Of a DNA stretch of 37,582 nucleotides, positions 25,350-35,669 are shown one piece after another. The stretch is taken from positions 1-37,582 of the forward strand of contig PHDN01000030.1 of NCBI GenBank assembly GCA_002840975.1, in the 5' to 3' direction. The notes under the pieces were generated by a model. That model saw only the letters and a list, made by a program, of their open reading frames with translations. It did not search any database and had not been told where the DNA came from. Every line of letters begins with the position of its first letter. The stretch's first letter is position 1. The stretch is from Bacteroidetes bacterium HGW-Bacteroidetes-16. Lineage in GTDB: Bacteria > Bacteroidota > Bacteroidia > Bacteroidales > F082. Made by a program: the position numbers and the translations under genes.

Positions 25350-27377
25350 TTATTGAGGTATCTGATAGATGTTGTCGTCATTTCGGTAACCACTCAAATC
25401 GCGGTACCAGTCATTGAACAATGTTCCATTGCTTTCGGCCCATGCACTAAACTTCAGGTGTGCCGTTGTTACATCCACCTTTTCAATTGGATATTCAAAA
25501 CTTTCAATAATATTAATGGCCCAGGGCAGGTTGTTATCTGTACGGTAATATCTGCCCGTGGCAGGATTGCTGTTGTCGGCAGCGGTACCAAATAAGGTTG
25601 TTGAAGCCAGGTCTGTTGGTACTCTGTCAACAAGATGAACTTCTACATCCCTCTGTCCGTTTACAAAAATAAATGGGTTATAAGGGGGAATTCCTGAAGT
25701 GGACAGGCTTATAGGTGTATTAAGTGTGATAGTGATTCTTAGTGTGTCGGGTACAACGAAGGGATAATTGGGATCAGTGTTTACACCAATTCCGCCGCCT
25801 TCCTGAGGTAAGACATCGTAAGCGTCTTCCCACACCATCACCACGGGCAGCGTTTGTCCTGATTCCAGGTTCTTACTGTCTAAGGTAACAATGTTTCCGG
25901 GCACATTCAGGTCACCGGTAACAGAGGATACCAGGCTTTTATCGAAAGGCATCTGGAAGCCAAAACCATTGTGATAGAAGGCGCCATGAGCCCTTAAAAT
26001 AAATTCGGCATTAATTTCAACCATGTCGTTGTCGGCATTGGTTACCTGATTGAAATTATAGTCAATGACGGCATCGTTAAAGTCGTAATCACCTTTGGAT
26101 GGCCAGAGGTCTTCATAGGCCAGTGTTCCATAACTTCCCTGGTTAAAGAAATAGTTGTCGAAGGCCTTGTTAGGATCGTCGGGATAGTTGTCAACATTGT
26201 CGGGCACTCCATCACCATCGTCATCTGCGCCGGTATAGTCAATATTTGGAAATTGACTTTGGTCGATAGCCTCGATGGGATTGGCCGTTACATAAAAAAT
26301 GGCATCGTTAAAATCGTGGTCACACGAAGAATTGTCCCTTCTAATGTCTTCAATACCAAGTAAGAGCAGGTTCCGTCCGTTGTCATTTAGCAATACAGTA
26401 TGCTGACGTAAGGCAGGATCTGATTCCGGATTTAGGTTGGGGTTTGAATAAACAATCCATTTTCCATCGGTTACTTGTCCGCCAACCCAACCATCGGCCA
26501 TCAAAGCAAAACTTACCGTCATTCCGGCATCAAACTGCCCAATATAGACCTTGTTTCCTGAATAAAGTCCTCCGCCGGAGCCGTCATAACTGACATTGGG
26601 ATAAATAATGGTAATGGTATCAATATCGGCAGGGATTTGCGGAGTTTGTCCGGTTGGATAGGAATAAAACCCGAGTACATTTTTATATCCGGCTTGCTCA
26701 TGCACAAAAGTGATCCAGACATCGCAGGCTTCAATCAGGTGTAAGTTATAATCCCATTCTGGGAGTAGATACTCTGGGTGTGATTGAGTAAGTGGTTGTC
26801 TTTCAGGGAGTGTATTGTTAATATCGTTGAGCAAACTTTGTGTAATTACATCATTCTCGGGTTCCAGATAATCAGGAACTCCCTGAGTGTTATAACCTCC
26901 AAGATATTTGTAAGAACTGTTTACTGATTTAAGACCGGATGAAGATTTTACATGACTTTTAATCTGTTGGCCTCCCAAAGTGATATTGAATCCGTGCTGA
27001 TTAAGCTCCACCCGACCGGGAGAGGGTAATCCAACATAATCTGTTGAAACAAACAGACTTTCGTAATAGGCGGGCACCTCATAATCTATTTTGTAAATTC
27101 CATTTGCATCGGTCGCCCCACTTACAATTAATTTGCCACCTTCGAGCGGATCGCTGGTATAAATATTGATTTTAGCTCCTTTTATGGGCTGGTTGGTGTT
27201 GTCCAGTGCCCTTACCTGAAATAAAGCATCGCTTGCCGTCGACCAATTGAAATTGTCGGCGACAACCAAATCGTTCATTCCTTTGAGATTGTCAAGAGGA
27301 GTGTCTTTTTTCGTGTTGCATGAAACAACAAATAAAAGGAAGACGATTGAAAGCAGGGTAAAATTGACAGGTTTCAT
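25350..27377 (-). CDS. LruC-domain surface lipoprotein
   Basis: 675 residues. A lipoprotein signal ends LFVVSC with Cys20 as the lipidation site. Residues about 45-120 form a carboxypeptidase-regulatory-like/Ig fold (QPIKGAKINIYT, SGATDANGIYKI). The middle has GFYSYPTG and a DUF4114-like end (NDAIFYVTANP). An acidic calcium-binding-type stretch DDDGDGVPDNVDNYP leads into the LruC domain (SYGTLAYEDLWPSKGDYDFND, then FILRAHGAFYHNGFGFQMPF, with citations trimmed). LruC proteins are outer-envelope proteins of unknown function, often highly expressed. The gene precedes the T9SS plug gene on the same strand with a 133-base gap and probably has its own promoter. Confidence 0.88.
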   Translation of the reverse strand: MKPVNFTLLSIVFLLFVVSCNTKKDTPLDNLKGMNDLVVADNFNWSTASDALFQVRALDNTNQPIKGAKINIYTSDPLEGGKLIVSGATDANGIYKIDYEVPAYYESLFVSTDYVGLPSPGRVELNQHGFNITLGGQQIKSHVKSSSGLKSVNSSYKYLGGYNTQGVPDYLEPENDVITQSLLNDINNTLPERQPLTQSHPEYLLPEWDYNLHLIEACDVWITFVHEQAGYKNVLGFYSYPTGQTPQIPADIDTITIIYPNVSYDGSGGGLYSGNKVYIGQFDAGMTVSFALMADGWVGGQVTDGKWIVYSNPNLNPESDPALRQHTVLLNDNGRNLLLLGIEDIRRDNSSCDHDFNDAIFYVTANPIEAIDQSQFPNIDYTGADDDGDGVPDNVDNYPDDPNKAFDNYFFNQGSYGTLAYEDLWPSKGDYDFNDAVIDYNFNQVTNADNDMVEINAEFILRAHGAFYHNGFGFQMPFDKSLVSSVTGDLNVPGNIVTLDSKNLESGQTLPVVMVWEDAYDVLPQEGGGIGVNTDPNYPFVVPDTLRITITLNTPISLSTSGIPPYNPFIFVNGQRDVEVHLVDRVPTDLASTTLFGTAADNSNPATGRYYRTDNNLPWAINIIESFEYPIEKVDVTTAHLKFSAWAESNGTLFNDWYRDLSGYRNDDNIYQIPQ

Positions 27378-27510
27378 ATTTTTTTATTTAATGATTTTTA
27401 TTTATTGAGATGGAGAGGCCATACCAATTATTTCGCCAAATATCACAATACATTTAAAATAGGCTTGTTATGTGTAAATAGTGTCAATAGCATTTTCCCG
27501 TAAATGGAAT

Positions 27511-28818
27511 TTATTCGGTGCTTACATCAAACGAATAAAACTGCGAATACCCCACAAGCCGGTCATATTCAGGTACTTTTTCACGGTAATACACATAAAC
27601 GGTATATTGATTCTTTGTTTCCCAATGATCTCCTTCGATGATGGTAACATCTCCTACGGATTCCCCATTTGGGACAACGGCATACAAATAATCGTAATAA
27701 CCTTGCTTTAAGTACAATCGCCCGTGATACATATTGATTCGGTTGTCGAAAACCATTTTACCTTTTTCATCCAGTTGCCAGTCGTTGAGCGCTCCCAACA
27801 GATAGATTTCGCCCTCCTTTAACCGGGGCATTTTCAGGTAAAACTCTACCCAGGCGTATTCTCCTTCGGTATTGGTATTTTGTCCCTGCCGGGCCTTAAT
27901 CAGTTTTCTGCCATTGATGTCTTCTATCAGGCTGTAAGGTTTGCCGGGTCGGGGGGCACTGGTGTGAAGTACCACATTGTAACCATTTACATCATTGATA
28001 ATTTCACTGATATACATCGACTGATAATAGAAACTTTTCATATCAAAATTCCGAAATTGATTTCCCCCGTCAAAGACAATGCCATCGGTATAATCGAAAT
28101 TGAGTTGGTCAAGCATCAGCGAAGTAGGTTTCAAATCAACCTTCATGTTGTCGTATCGCCCATTTTGCATGATGTTCACACTCATGCGCTGTTCAGGCTC
28201 GGTATTGAACAAATCAGGGGTAAACAGCTTCAGGTTGATTTGCTGTTTTTTTCTGACAAAGTCGAGGTTCTTTGGGTAATATGGAATGTTCACGTCAATT
28301 TTCACCAACGGTTCCAATACGTAGAATCGTTTGGTAAAAAGCACATTTTCGTCCTCGGTATTGTCCATATATACCTTTATTATATAGTTGCCGGAAAGTT
28401 TTATCTGGATATCTCTGTTTGGAAAACTAAGTGTGTAATTAATATAAGGAGGGATGGCATTCAATGAGAAGTTGTAATTCGTAATGTCAGCCTCAAAAAA
28501 TCCTTCCAGGTAATCCATTGGGTCGAGGTCGGAGGTTTGCCAATCTTTGGTACAATGAATTAAGGTGTATTTAAAAAGAAACGACTGGTTGCTGAGGTCG
28601 TCAAAAGAAAGAGTCAACTTGTCGGTTGAACCCAATTTGATGACCGGAGGAGCCAATTGATCTCCGCCAGGATAAAGCAGTACGGTCTGAATGTTGGCAT
28701 CATAAACCAAATCATTGTTTTCAACCGATTGTGCCCAGGCGTAGTATGGCATGAGGTAACAAAACAAGCAGATGACGATCAATACTTTTTGAAATCGATG
28801 CATTTTATTTCTCCCCAT
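27511..28818 (-). CDS. T9SS plug-type protein (DUF5103)
   Basis: 435 residues. A signal peptide ends YAWAQ; translation may instead start at the internal ATG giving MHRFQKVL (28803). The mature part matches the DUF5103 family: VYDANIQTVLLYPGGDQLAPPVIKLGS, LSFDDLSNQSFLFKYTLIHCTKDWQTSDL, NYIIKVYMDN and C-terminal KEGEIYLLGALNDWQL then GHWETKNQYTVYVYYR-like strands (citations trimmed). Members of this family are described as the plug that seals the SprA translocon of the type IX secretion system at the outer membrane. Sure about the family; the role is established for a family member, not shown here. Confidence 0.9.
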   Translation of the reverse strand: MGRNKMHRFQKVLIVICLFCYLMPYYAWAQSVENNDLVYDANIQTVLLYPGGDQLAPPVIKLGSTDKLTLSFDDLSNQSFLFKYTLIHCTKDWQTSDLDPMDYLEGFFEADITNYNFSLNAIPPYINYTLSFPNRDIQIKLSGNYIIKVYMDNTEDENVLFTKRFYVLEPLVKIDVNIPYYPKNLDFVRKKQQINLKLFTPDLFNTEPEQRMSVNIMQNGRYDNMKVDLKPTSLMLDQLNFDYTDGIVFDGGNQFRNFDMKSFYYQSMYISEIINDVNGYNVVLHTSAPRPGKPYSLIEDINGRKLIKARQGQNTNTEGEYAWVEFYLKMPRLKEGEIYLLGALNDWQLDEKGKMVFDNRINMYHGRLYLKQGYYDYLYAVVPNGESVGDVTIIEGDHWETKNQYTVYVYYREKVPEYDRLVGYSQFYSFDVSTE

Positions 28819-28951
28819 TTTCTACAGTATAAGAGATAAGTTTATGATTTATTTAGAGTTAGTAAAAATAGGTATTATTTCCAGACGATTCTCACATAAA
28901 ACAGGATTATTGTCTAAATTGCGCCTCATTAATACATGAATTTATTTATAT

Positions 28952-30301
28952 ATGTCAACTAATTATCTTATTAATAAGGGTCTGGATATTAAGTTGTTAG
29001 GTGGTTCAGAAAAAACTATCGTTGACTATAGTGCAAAGAGGTTTGCAATCAAGCCAACGGATTTTATTGGTGTTTTCCCAAAAATGATGGTGGCAGAAGG
29101 TGATGTGGTTCAGGCGGGGACGCCGTTGTTTTATGATAAAAGTCGTACCAACATCATTTTCACCTCACCTGTGAGTGGTAAAGTAGAAGCTTTAAAGCGT
29201 GGAGCCAAGCGTCGTTTGTTGGAAATCATTATCGAATCGGATGACAAATTTGATGCGGTGCAGTTTGGGCCCCGAAAAGTGAATGGAATGAACAGGGAAG
29301 CCATCATCGAAACAATGTTGCAAAGTGGTATTTGGCCTATGCTAAGGCAAAGGCCCTATTCGGTTATTGCCAACCCTGCCGAAACACCAAAGGCTATTTT
29401 TATTCCCGCTTTCGACACTTCTCCATTGGCACCTGACTTCGATTTGGTTGTGCATGGTAAAGGTCAGGAGTTTCAAACAGGACTTGACGTATTAAAAAAA
29501 CTCACCAATGGTCCGGTTCATTTGAACGTGGATGCGAAAAACACAACATCCAAGGTGTTTCTCAATTCAAAGAACGTACAAATAAATAAGTTCAGTGGCC
29601 CGCATCCTACCGGTAACGTGAGTGTGCAAGCAAGCAAAATAAGCCCCATCAACAAAGGTGAAGTGATATGGTATCTATACCCGCAGGATGTGATTACCAT
29701 AGGAAGTTTCTTTTTAAACGGAAAAGTCGATTTTACCCGCATCATAGCACTTGCCGGTTCTGAGGTACTGAAACCAAGATATTACAAAACCCTTCTCGGG
29801 GCTTGCATCAAGCACATGGTCGAGGGCAATCTCACAAAAGGTAACAACCGGACAATCAGCGGAAACGTATTAACCGGAGAGAAAATTGAGATCGATGGTT
29901 TTGTCGGTTTCTACGATTCGATGGTGACTGTGATTCCCGAAGGAAACGAAGCCGAGTTTTTTGGCTGGTTGCTGCCTGGTTTTAACAAATTCAGTTTTTC
30001 AAAGACATTTCTGTCGTGGATGTTTACTAACCGGAAATACCGCCTCAACACCAACCTCCATGGCGGACATCGTTCTCTTGTCATGACCGGCAAATACGAA
30101 CAGGTTTTCCCTTTCGACATTTACCCCATGGCACTTTTAAAAGCCATCATGGTGGAGGATATCGATGGAATGGAAAATTTGGGTATTTACGAAATTGATG
30201 CCGAGGACTTTGCTCTCTGCGAGGTGATAGATACCTCCAAAACCGAGATGCAGGCAATCGTTCGCAAAGGCCTTGAGCTGATGCGCCAGGAAATGAGTTA
30301 A
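28952..30301 (+). CDS. nqrA: Na+-translocating NADH:quinone reductase subunit A
   Basis: 449 residues, as in other Na+-NQR A subunits. It is a soluble cytoplasmic-side subunit of the sodium pump that oxidises NADH and reduces quinone. The start (INKGLDIKLLGG), FIGVFPKMMVAEGDVVQAGTPLF (biotin-carrier-like domain; trimmed) and GLDVLKKLTNGPVHLNV are typical. It begins the operon nqrA-F; the other subunits follow with gaps of 3-25 bases. No TAnnTTTG box is clear in the 133-base upstream gap. Confidence 0.95.
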   Translation: MSTNYLINKGLDIKLLGGSEKTIVDYSAKRFAIKPTDFIGVFPKMMVAEGDVVQAGTPLFYDKSRTNIIFTSPVSGKVEALKRGAKRRLLEIIIESDDKFDAVQFGPRKVNGMNREAIIETMLQSGIWPMLRQRPYSVIANPAETPKAIFIPAFDTSPLAPDFDLVVHGKGQEFQTGLDVLKKLTNGPVHLNVDAKNTTSKVFLNSKNVQINKFSGPHPTGNVSVQASKISPINKGEVIWYLYPQDVITIGSFFLNGKVDFTRIIALAGSEVLKPRYYKTLLGACIKHMVEGNLTKGNNRTISGNVLTGEKIEIDGFVGFYDSMVTVIPEGNEAEFFGWLLPGFNKFSFSKTFLSWMFTNRKYRLNTNLHGGHRSLVMTGKYEQVFPFDIYPMALLKAIMVEDIDGMENLGIYEIDAEDFALCEVIDTSKTEMQAIVRKGLELMRQEMS

Positions 30302-30326
30302 ACATAAGTTAATCAGTATATATCGC

Positions 30327-31475
30327 ATGAAAGCGCTTAGAAAACTATTAGACAAACAGAAACCCCATTTTGAAAAGGGAGGGAGGTTCGAAAAATTCCA
30401 TTCGGCTTTCGACTCTGTTGAAACCCTGCTCTTTGTTCCGGATAAGGTTACCTTCTCAGGATCGCATATCAGAGATTCCATCGATATGAAACGTACCATG
30501 ATCGTGGTGTTCATTTCATTGATTCCCGCATTGTTGTTTGGGATGTGGAATATCGGAAACCAGCATTTTTTATCTTTAGGACAGGTACCTGAACTTTGGA
30601 CCGCCTTTTTTTACGGATTCCTGAAAATGCTACCCATCATCATTGTTTCTTATGTCGTGGGGCTGGGTATAGAAATTATTTTTGCCCAGATAAAAGGGCA
30701 TGAGGTAAATGAAGGTTTTTTTGTATCAGGACTACTCATCCCAATGATTGTGCCACCTGAAACACCTTTGTGGCAGGTTGCCATCGCGGTGGCGTTTGCC
30801 GTTGTATTTGCCAAAGAGGTATTTGGTGGTACCGGGATGAACATTGTAAATCCGGCACTTACTGCACGGGCCTTTCTTTTCTTTGCCTATCCGGCTGATA
30901 TGTCGGGCGATAAAGTATGGATAGCCGATAAACTGGATGCTTATTCGGGTGCAACTCCGTTAGGAAATGCCCTGGTTGGTAATTTTGATCAGATTCCTTC
31001 AACTTACGATATGTTTATGGGATTTATTCCCGGTTCTAATGGGGAAACCTCTGTCTTGATGATTCTTATTGGCGCCGCTATTCTACTGGCAACAGGAATA
31101 GGCAACTGGCGGATTATGTTGAGCGTGGTTGTGGGTGGAATTGTTATGGGCTTGTTATTTAACTGGTGGGGTGCTAACGAATACATGGAATTACCCTTCT
31201 ATAATCACCTGATTATGGGTGGATTTGCTTTTGGTGCTGTCTTTATGGCTACCGATCCGGTGACCGCTACCCAAACCAAAAATGGAATGTATATTTATGG
31301 ATTCCTTATCGGCGCCATTGCCATTCTCATCCGGGTATTTAACCCGGCTTATCCCGAAGGCGTTATGCTTTCAATTCTGTTAATGAATGTGTTTGCTCCG
31401 CTCATCGACCATTATGTGATAGAATCCAATATCAAAAAGCGGCTCAAACGCATAAAAGTCTTAGTTTCTAATTAG
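30327..31475 (+). CDS. nqrB: Na+-NQR subunit B
   Basis: 382 residues, a multi-span membrane subunit that carries covalent FMN and riboflavin. The FMN attachment motif SGATP places the modified threonine at Thr210. The cytoplasmic start (FEKFHSAFDSVETLLFVPDK) and GGTGMNIVNPALTARAFLFF are typical of the family. It is expected to be flavinylated by the ApbE encoded at 36431-37441. Confidence 0.96.
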   Translation: MKALRKLLDKQKPHFEKGGRFEKFHSAFDSVETLLFVPDKVTFSGSHIRDSIDMKRTMIVVFISLIPALLFGMWNIGNQHFLSLGQVPELWTAFFYGFLKMLPIIIVSYVVGLGIEIIFAQIKGHEVNEGFFVSGLLIPMIVPPETPLWQVAIAVAFAVVFAKEVFGGTGMNIVNPALTARAFLFFAYPADMSGDKVWIADKLDAYSGATPLGNALVGNFDQIPSTYDMFMGFIPGSNGETSVLMILIGAAILLATGIGNWRIMLSVVVGGIVMGLLFNWWGANEYMELPFYNHLIMGGFAFGAVFMATDPVTATQTKNGMYIYGFLIGAIAILIRVFNPAYPEGVMLSILLMNVFAPLIDHYVIESNIKKRLKRIKVLVSN

Positions 31476-31493
31476 CCAAAAAGAAGTAAAACT

Positions 31494-32231
31494 ATGTATA
31501 GTAACGGATATATTTTCAGGTATGCTGCCATTATGGTCATCATTGCCGCTGCTCTGTTGTCTACAGCAGCGATGCTCCTAAAGCCTTTTCAGGAGCGAAA
31601 TGTAGCCATTGATAAGATGGGAGGGATACTGGCCTCAGCCCATATTCCGGATGTGACGGCCAGTAACTCAATCAAATTATTTAATGAGTTCGTAACGGAG
31701 GAAATAGTCCTTGATCAAAACGGTGAGGTGGTTGAATCATATACAGAAGCCAACAAGGAAAATGCAAAGGCATTTAGTCTGGATATGAAAGCCGAGCTGT
31801 ATAAAAAATCACAGGGCAAACCTTTTGAGCTTCCTCTTTATGTAATAAACAAAAACGGTCAATCACTCTATGTGATTCCGGTAAGGGGTGTAGGTCTTTG
31901 GGGACCAATCTGGGGCAATATTGCCTTGAGTAGTGACCTGAACACCATTGTTGGTGTTACATTCGATCACAAAGGGGAAACTCCCGGTCTTGGTGCCGAA
32001 ATATCTACAGCGGCTTTTGAGGATCAATTTATTGGTAAAACAATTTTTGACAATCAAGGTCAATTTACTTCCATTATGGTAATAAAAGGGGGCATCGGCA
32101 AATTGCCTGAAGATAAAAGAATACATGGGGTAGACGCTATTTCGGGCGGAACCATCACAAGCAATGGTGTTAACGACATGTTGAAAGATGTGTTGGAGAC
32201 TTATTTACCTTATTTACAAAAACACAGATAA
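31494..32231 (+). CDS. nqrC: Na+-NQR subunit C
   Basis: 245 residues. One N-terminal membrane anchor (about 8-28) and a periplasmic FMN-binding domain. The covalent FMN site reads SGGTITSNG with Thr220, a variant of the usual SGATxTS, as is common in Bacteroidota. GLWGPIWGNIAL and TPGLGAEISTAAFEDQF are typical. ApbE should attach its FMN. Confidence 0.95.
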   Translation: MYSNGYIFRYAAIMVIIAAALLSTAAMLLKPFQERNVAIDKMGGILASAHIPDVTASNSIKLFNEFVTEEIVLDQNGEVVESYTEANKENAKAFSLDMKAELYKKSQGKPFELPLYVINKNGQSLYVIPVRGVGLWGPIWGNIALSSDLNTIVGVTFDHKGETPGLGAEISTAAFEDQFIGKTIFDNQGQFTSIMVIKGGIGKLPEDKRIHGVDAISGGTITSNGVNDMLKDVLETYLPYLQKHR

Positions 32232-32234
32232 ACC

Positions 32235-32891
32235 ATGAGCACAGAAATCAGAGAACGTGAGGCACTTTTCTCATCAAAGAATATTAAATTACTGAAAAAT
32301 CCGTTAAGCCTCAGCAATCCGATTACAGTTCAGGTGCTGGGTATATGCTCGGCACTGGCTGTTACCGCCAAATTAGAACCCGCCATTGTGATGGCTATAT
32401 CCGTAACCCTCGTCACTGCCGTTTCGAATGTAGTCATTTCTTTCTTGCGAAATGGTATACCACCCCGAATCAGGATTATTGTTCAACTGGTTGTGGTTGC
32501 CACGTTGGTTATCGTCGTCGACCAGATACTTAAAGCCTTTGTGTATGATGTAAGCAAACAGCTTTCCGTATTCGTTGGGCTTATTATTACCAACTGCATC
32601 ATCATGGGCCGTCTCGAAGCCTTTGCCATGGCCAACAAACCCTGGCCTTCGTTTCTCGATGGAATTGGCAACGGTCTGGGCTATGGTTTGATTCTGATTA
32701 TCATTGCTTTCTTCAGGGAACTGTTGGGGTCAGGATCTATCTATGGATTCCATTTAATTCCTGAATCATTTTATGAACTGGGATATAAAAACAATGGGTT
32801 GATGATCCTTCCTCCCATGGCATTGATCGTGGTAGGTGTGATTATCTGGGTACAACGATATTATACACGTGATCTGATTGAGAAAAACTAG
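32235..32891 (+). CDS. nqrD: Na+-NQR subunit D
   Basis: 218 residues with six membrane spans. Cys38 (GICSALAV) and Cys121 (TNCIIMGR) correspond to the two cysteines that help hold the intramembrane iron centre shared with Nqr[11 protein letters not shown] and [13 protein letters not shown] are typical. Three bases separate it from nqrC, so translation is probably coupled. Confidence 0.96.
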   Translation: MSTEIREREALFSSKNIKLLKNPLSLSNPITVQVLGICSALAVTAKLEPAIVMAISVTLVTAVSNVVISFLRNGIPPRIRIIVQLVVVATLVIVVDQILKAFVYDVSKQLSVFVGLIITNCIIMGRLEAFAMANKPWPSFLDGIGNGLGYGLILIIIAFFRELLGSGSIYGFHLIPESFYELGYKNNGLMILPPMALIVVGVIIWVQRYYTRDLIEKN

Positions 32892-32915
32892 GTTGAACGA
32901 TAAAACTCCATTATC

Positions 32916-33533
32916 ATGCAGGAAATTTTTAACATCTTTATAAAATCTATTTTCATCGACAACATGATATTTGCCTATTTCTTAGGCATGTGTTCCTATC
33001 TTGCTGTGTCGAAAACCGTGAAGACTTCTGTTGGGTTGGGTGCGGCCGTTGTATTTGTTTTGGGAATAACCGTTCCTGTAGACTATATGCTTAATGAATA
33101 TATCCTGAAGGCAGGAGCTCTTGAATGGCTTGATGCCAGTTTCGCGGATGTTGATTTAAGCTTCTTAAGCTTCATCATGTTTATTGCCATTATTGCTTCC
33201 ATGGTGCAACTGGTTGAAATGATTGTGGAGAAATTTTCCCCTGCACTCTATTCTTCCCTGGGTATTTTTTTACCACTTATTGCCGTTAACTGTGCCATTC
33301 TCGGGGGTTCATTATTTATGCAGGAACGTGAATATCAGAGCCTGGCACAAGCCACCTCTTTCGGCATAGGTTCTGGTGTGGGCTGGTTCCTGGCCATCGT
33401 CGGTATTGCTGCCATACGTGAAAAAATCAGGTATTCCGATGTACCTGCACCTTTACGTGGCCTCGGCATTACCTTTATTATTACCGGATTAATGGGAATT
33501 GCTTTCATGAGCTTCCTGGGAATTAAGTTATAG
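32916..33533 (+). CDS. nqrE: Na+-NQR subunit E
   Basis: 205 residues, six membrane spans, related to NqrD in inverted topology. Cys26 (LGMCSYLAVS) and Cys126 (AVNCAILGG) are the cysteines expected to bind the shared iron-sulfur centre. GSGVGWFLAIVGIAAIREKI is typical. Confidence 0.96.
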   Translation: MQEIFNIFIKSIFIDNMIFAYFLGMCSYLAVSKTVKTSVGLGAAVVFVLGITVPVDYMLNEYILKAGALEWLDASFADVDLSFLSFIMFIAIIASMVQLVEMIVEKFSPALYSSLGIFLPLIAVNCAILGGSLFMQEREYQSLAQATSFGIGSGVGWFLAIVGIAAIREKIRYSDVPAPLRGLGITFIITGLMGIAFMSFLGIKL

Positions 33534-33554
33534 AATAATTAAATTTTATATACA

Positions 33555-34814
33555 ATGACTTTATTGCAAGTTGGAATTGGAGTGATAATTGGCATAAGTA
33601 TAGCCATCTTTCTGGCAACCATGTTGCTACTGGTTTGGTTACTGCTTTTTGCACGTAAAAAACTCATGCCGCAAGGAAAGGTGAAAATTACCATCAACCA
33701 GGAGAAAGAATTGGAGATAGATCCCGGATCGACTTTGTTGTCTACCCTCGCGAACAATAAAATTTTCCTGCCGTCTGCTTGTGGAGGAGGGGGAACCTGT
33801 GCCATGTGCCGGGTTCAGGTGACTTCGGGTGGAGGAGGAATATTACCTACAGAGAAAGGTTTTTTTACCAGAAAAGAACAGGCTCAACAATGGCGCCTGG
33901 GTTGTCAGGTGAAAGTGCGTGAGAATATGGAAATCATGGTTCCTGCAGAAATATTTGGCATAAAAAAGTGGGAGTGTACTGTTGTTTCCAACCACAACGT
34001 GGCATCGTTTATTAAGGAATTCGTGGTGAGGCTGCCGGAAGGTGAAACGCTTGATTTCCGCTCAGGCGGTTATATCCAGATTGATGTGCCGAAGGTAGAA
34101 GTCGATTTCAGCACCATGATAGTTGAAGACAAATACAAAGAAGAATGGGATAAATTCAAGATGTGGGATTTGAAGATGAAAAATCCGGAACCCATTTATC
34201 GGGCCTATTCCATGGCCAACCATCCTGCCGAAGGGAATATTGTGATGCTGAATATCCGCATTGCCACACCTCCATGGGACCGTAAAAAAGGTGGTTTCAT
34301 GAGTGTGAACCCCGGGATTTGTTCTTCTTATATTTTCTCCCGTAAACCGGGTGACAAAGTGATGGTTTCAGGGCCTTACGGTGAATTTTTTATCAAAAAG
34401 ACGGAGCGTGAAATGATGTTTATTGGCGGTGGTGCCGGAATGGCTCCCATGCGGTCACACATCTTCGACCAATATAAAACCAAGCATACCAGTCGAAAAG
34501 CTACCTTCTGGTATGGCGGACGCTCAAAACGAGAATTGTTTTACGTTGATCAGTTTGAGGAAATTGAAAGAGAAAACCCCAATTTTAAATTTGAAGTGGC
34601 TTTATCAGAACCACTTAAAGAAGATAACTGGAAGGGTTATACAGGATTTATACACCAGGTGATTTACGATAACTATTTAAAAAATCATCCCGAACCAGAA
34701 GATATTGAATACTATCTCTGCGGACCGCCCATGATGAATGCCGCAGTACAGAAAATGCTCGATAATCTTGGAGTTCCGGAAGAAATGATAGCCTTCGATG
34801 ACTTTGGAAGTTAA
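33555..34814 (+). CDS. nqrF: Na+-NQR subunit F
   Basis: 419 residues. The N-terminal membrane anchor (about 7-32) is followed by a 2Fe-2S ferredoxin domain with ligands Cys76, Cys82, Cys85 and Cys117 (ACGGGGTCAMC and LGCQVK). FAD binding is shown by RAYSMA, and NADH binding by GGGAGMAPMRSH and the terminal CGPPMMNAAV. It takes electrons from NADH into the complex. It ends the operon, just before a terminator. Confidence 0.97.
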   Translation: MTLLQVGIGVIIGISIAIFLATMLLLVWLLLFARKKLMPQGKVKITINQEKELEIDPGSTLLSTLANNKIFLPSACGGGGTCAMCRVQVTSGGGGILPTEKGFFTRKEQAQQWRLGCQVKVRENMEIMVPAEIFGIKKWECTVVSNHNVASFIKEFVVRLPEGETLDFRSGGYIQIDVPKVEVDFSTMIVEDKYKEEWDKFKMWDLKMKNPEPIYRAYSMANHPAEGNIVMLNIRIATPPWDRKKGGFMSVNPGICSSYIFSRKPGDKVMVSGPYGEFFIKKTEREMMFIGGGAGMAPMRSHIFDQYKTKHTSRKATFWYGGRSKRELFYVDQFEEIERENPNFKFEVALSEPLKEDNWKGYTGFIHQVIYDNYLKNHPEPEDIEYYLCGPPMMNAAVQKMLDNLGVPEEMIAFDDFGS

Positions 34815-34821
34815 TATAAAA

Positions 34822-34858
34822 AAAAGGTGACATTGGTTGTCACCTTTTCAGTTTTTTC
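34822..34858 (+). terminator. Intrinsic terminator after nqrF
   Basis: AAAAGGTGACA (34822-34832) pairs with TGTCACCTTTT (34838-34848), with a 5-base loop and a downstream T-tract near 34852-34857. It separates the nqr operon from the following genes. Confidence 0.88.
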
Positions 34859-34894
34859 TTGTCGTTAATATTATGCAAATTAAAGTATTCTAAA

Positions 34895-35659
34895 ATGGTT
34901 AATCGCAGTATCGTGTTTTTGTTGATCGTAATGGTGTCATTTCAGGTTTTTTCACAGGATGTGATTGTATTAAAGAACCGGGCGAAAATCGACGCCAAAG
35001 AAGTGGCGATTAAAGGGAATGTGATCCTGTATCAGGATTATGCAGGAAATTCCGGCTATGAATACTCCATTGATATAAACAAAGTAGATTATATTCAATA
35101 TCAAAATGGGGAGAAGTTACTCGCCAGCGAAATTGAAAGTAAGAATTCGTCTAAAATGAACTATGGCTCCAACCTGATTTCATTTCATATACTCGATTTT
35201 GCAATCAATAATTTCACTTTCTCTTACGAACGGATACTGGGCAATGGGAAATATAGCCTGCAAATACCCATTTCATTTGGATATGGGGAGGGTAACGACA
35301 ATGATTTTTTGCCATTGCCTTTTGGAACTGATTATGAAAACACTTTTTCCAATCGTTTTAATACGGGGGTCTCGTTCAATATTTATCCTACCAGCCAGGG
35401 AAAAGTGCGTTACTTTTTCGGACCTTCAGTACAGATTGGTTCAGGGATATACTACTCAAATCATTATAATTACAACCCTGACGAAATAAAAACCGGATTT
35501 ATGGGTTTTATGGTAAACAACGGGTTAATGATTTCACCCATAGAACACCTGAGTATGGCAGTGGTTGGCTCCGTTGGAGCGCGCCACTTTTTTAAGGTCG
35601 AAAATGGGAAAACCATTTCTACGCTTGGTATTTCGTTCAACCTGACTTATCGTTTCTAA
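34895..35659 (+). CDS. Exported beta-barrel-like protein, first of two paralogues
   Basis: 254 residues from ATG 34895; an earlier TTG at 34859 lies in the nqrF terminator and is not likely. A signal peptide ends QVFSQ. After a short linker with VIVLKNRAKIDAKEVAIKG come alternating strands: NFTFSYERILGNGKYSLQIPISFGYG, FNIYPTSQGKVRYFFGPS, MVNNGLMISPIEHLSMAVV and a terminal NLTYRF typical of outer-membrane barrel ends (trimmed). It is the same design as the next protein. It may act at the outer membrane. Function unknown. Confidence 0.75.
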   Translation: MVNRSIVFLLIVMVSFQVFSQDVIVLKNRAKIDAKEVAIKGNVILYQDYAGNSGYEYSIDINKVDYIQYQNGEKLLASEIESKNSSKMNYGSNLISFHILDFAINNFTFSYERILGNGKYSLQIPISFGYGEGNDNDFLPLPFGTDYENTFSNRFNTGVSFNIYPTSQGKVRYFFGPSVQIGSGIYYSNHYNYNPDEIKTGFMGFMVNNGLMISPIEHLSMAVVGSVGARHFFKVENGKTISTLGISFNLTYRF

Positions 35660-35669
35660 ATTAAAAATT

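Noticed and set aside
27878-28467. 195-codon plus-strand frame opposite the T9SS plug gene
   Set aside because: It is antisense to a family-matched gene with a signal peptide, and its composition is that of a reversed frame.
34859-34894. TTG start giving a longer first paralogue
   Set aside because: It lies in the nqrF terminator tail, and the ATG at 34895 gives a clean signal peptide.
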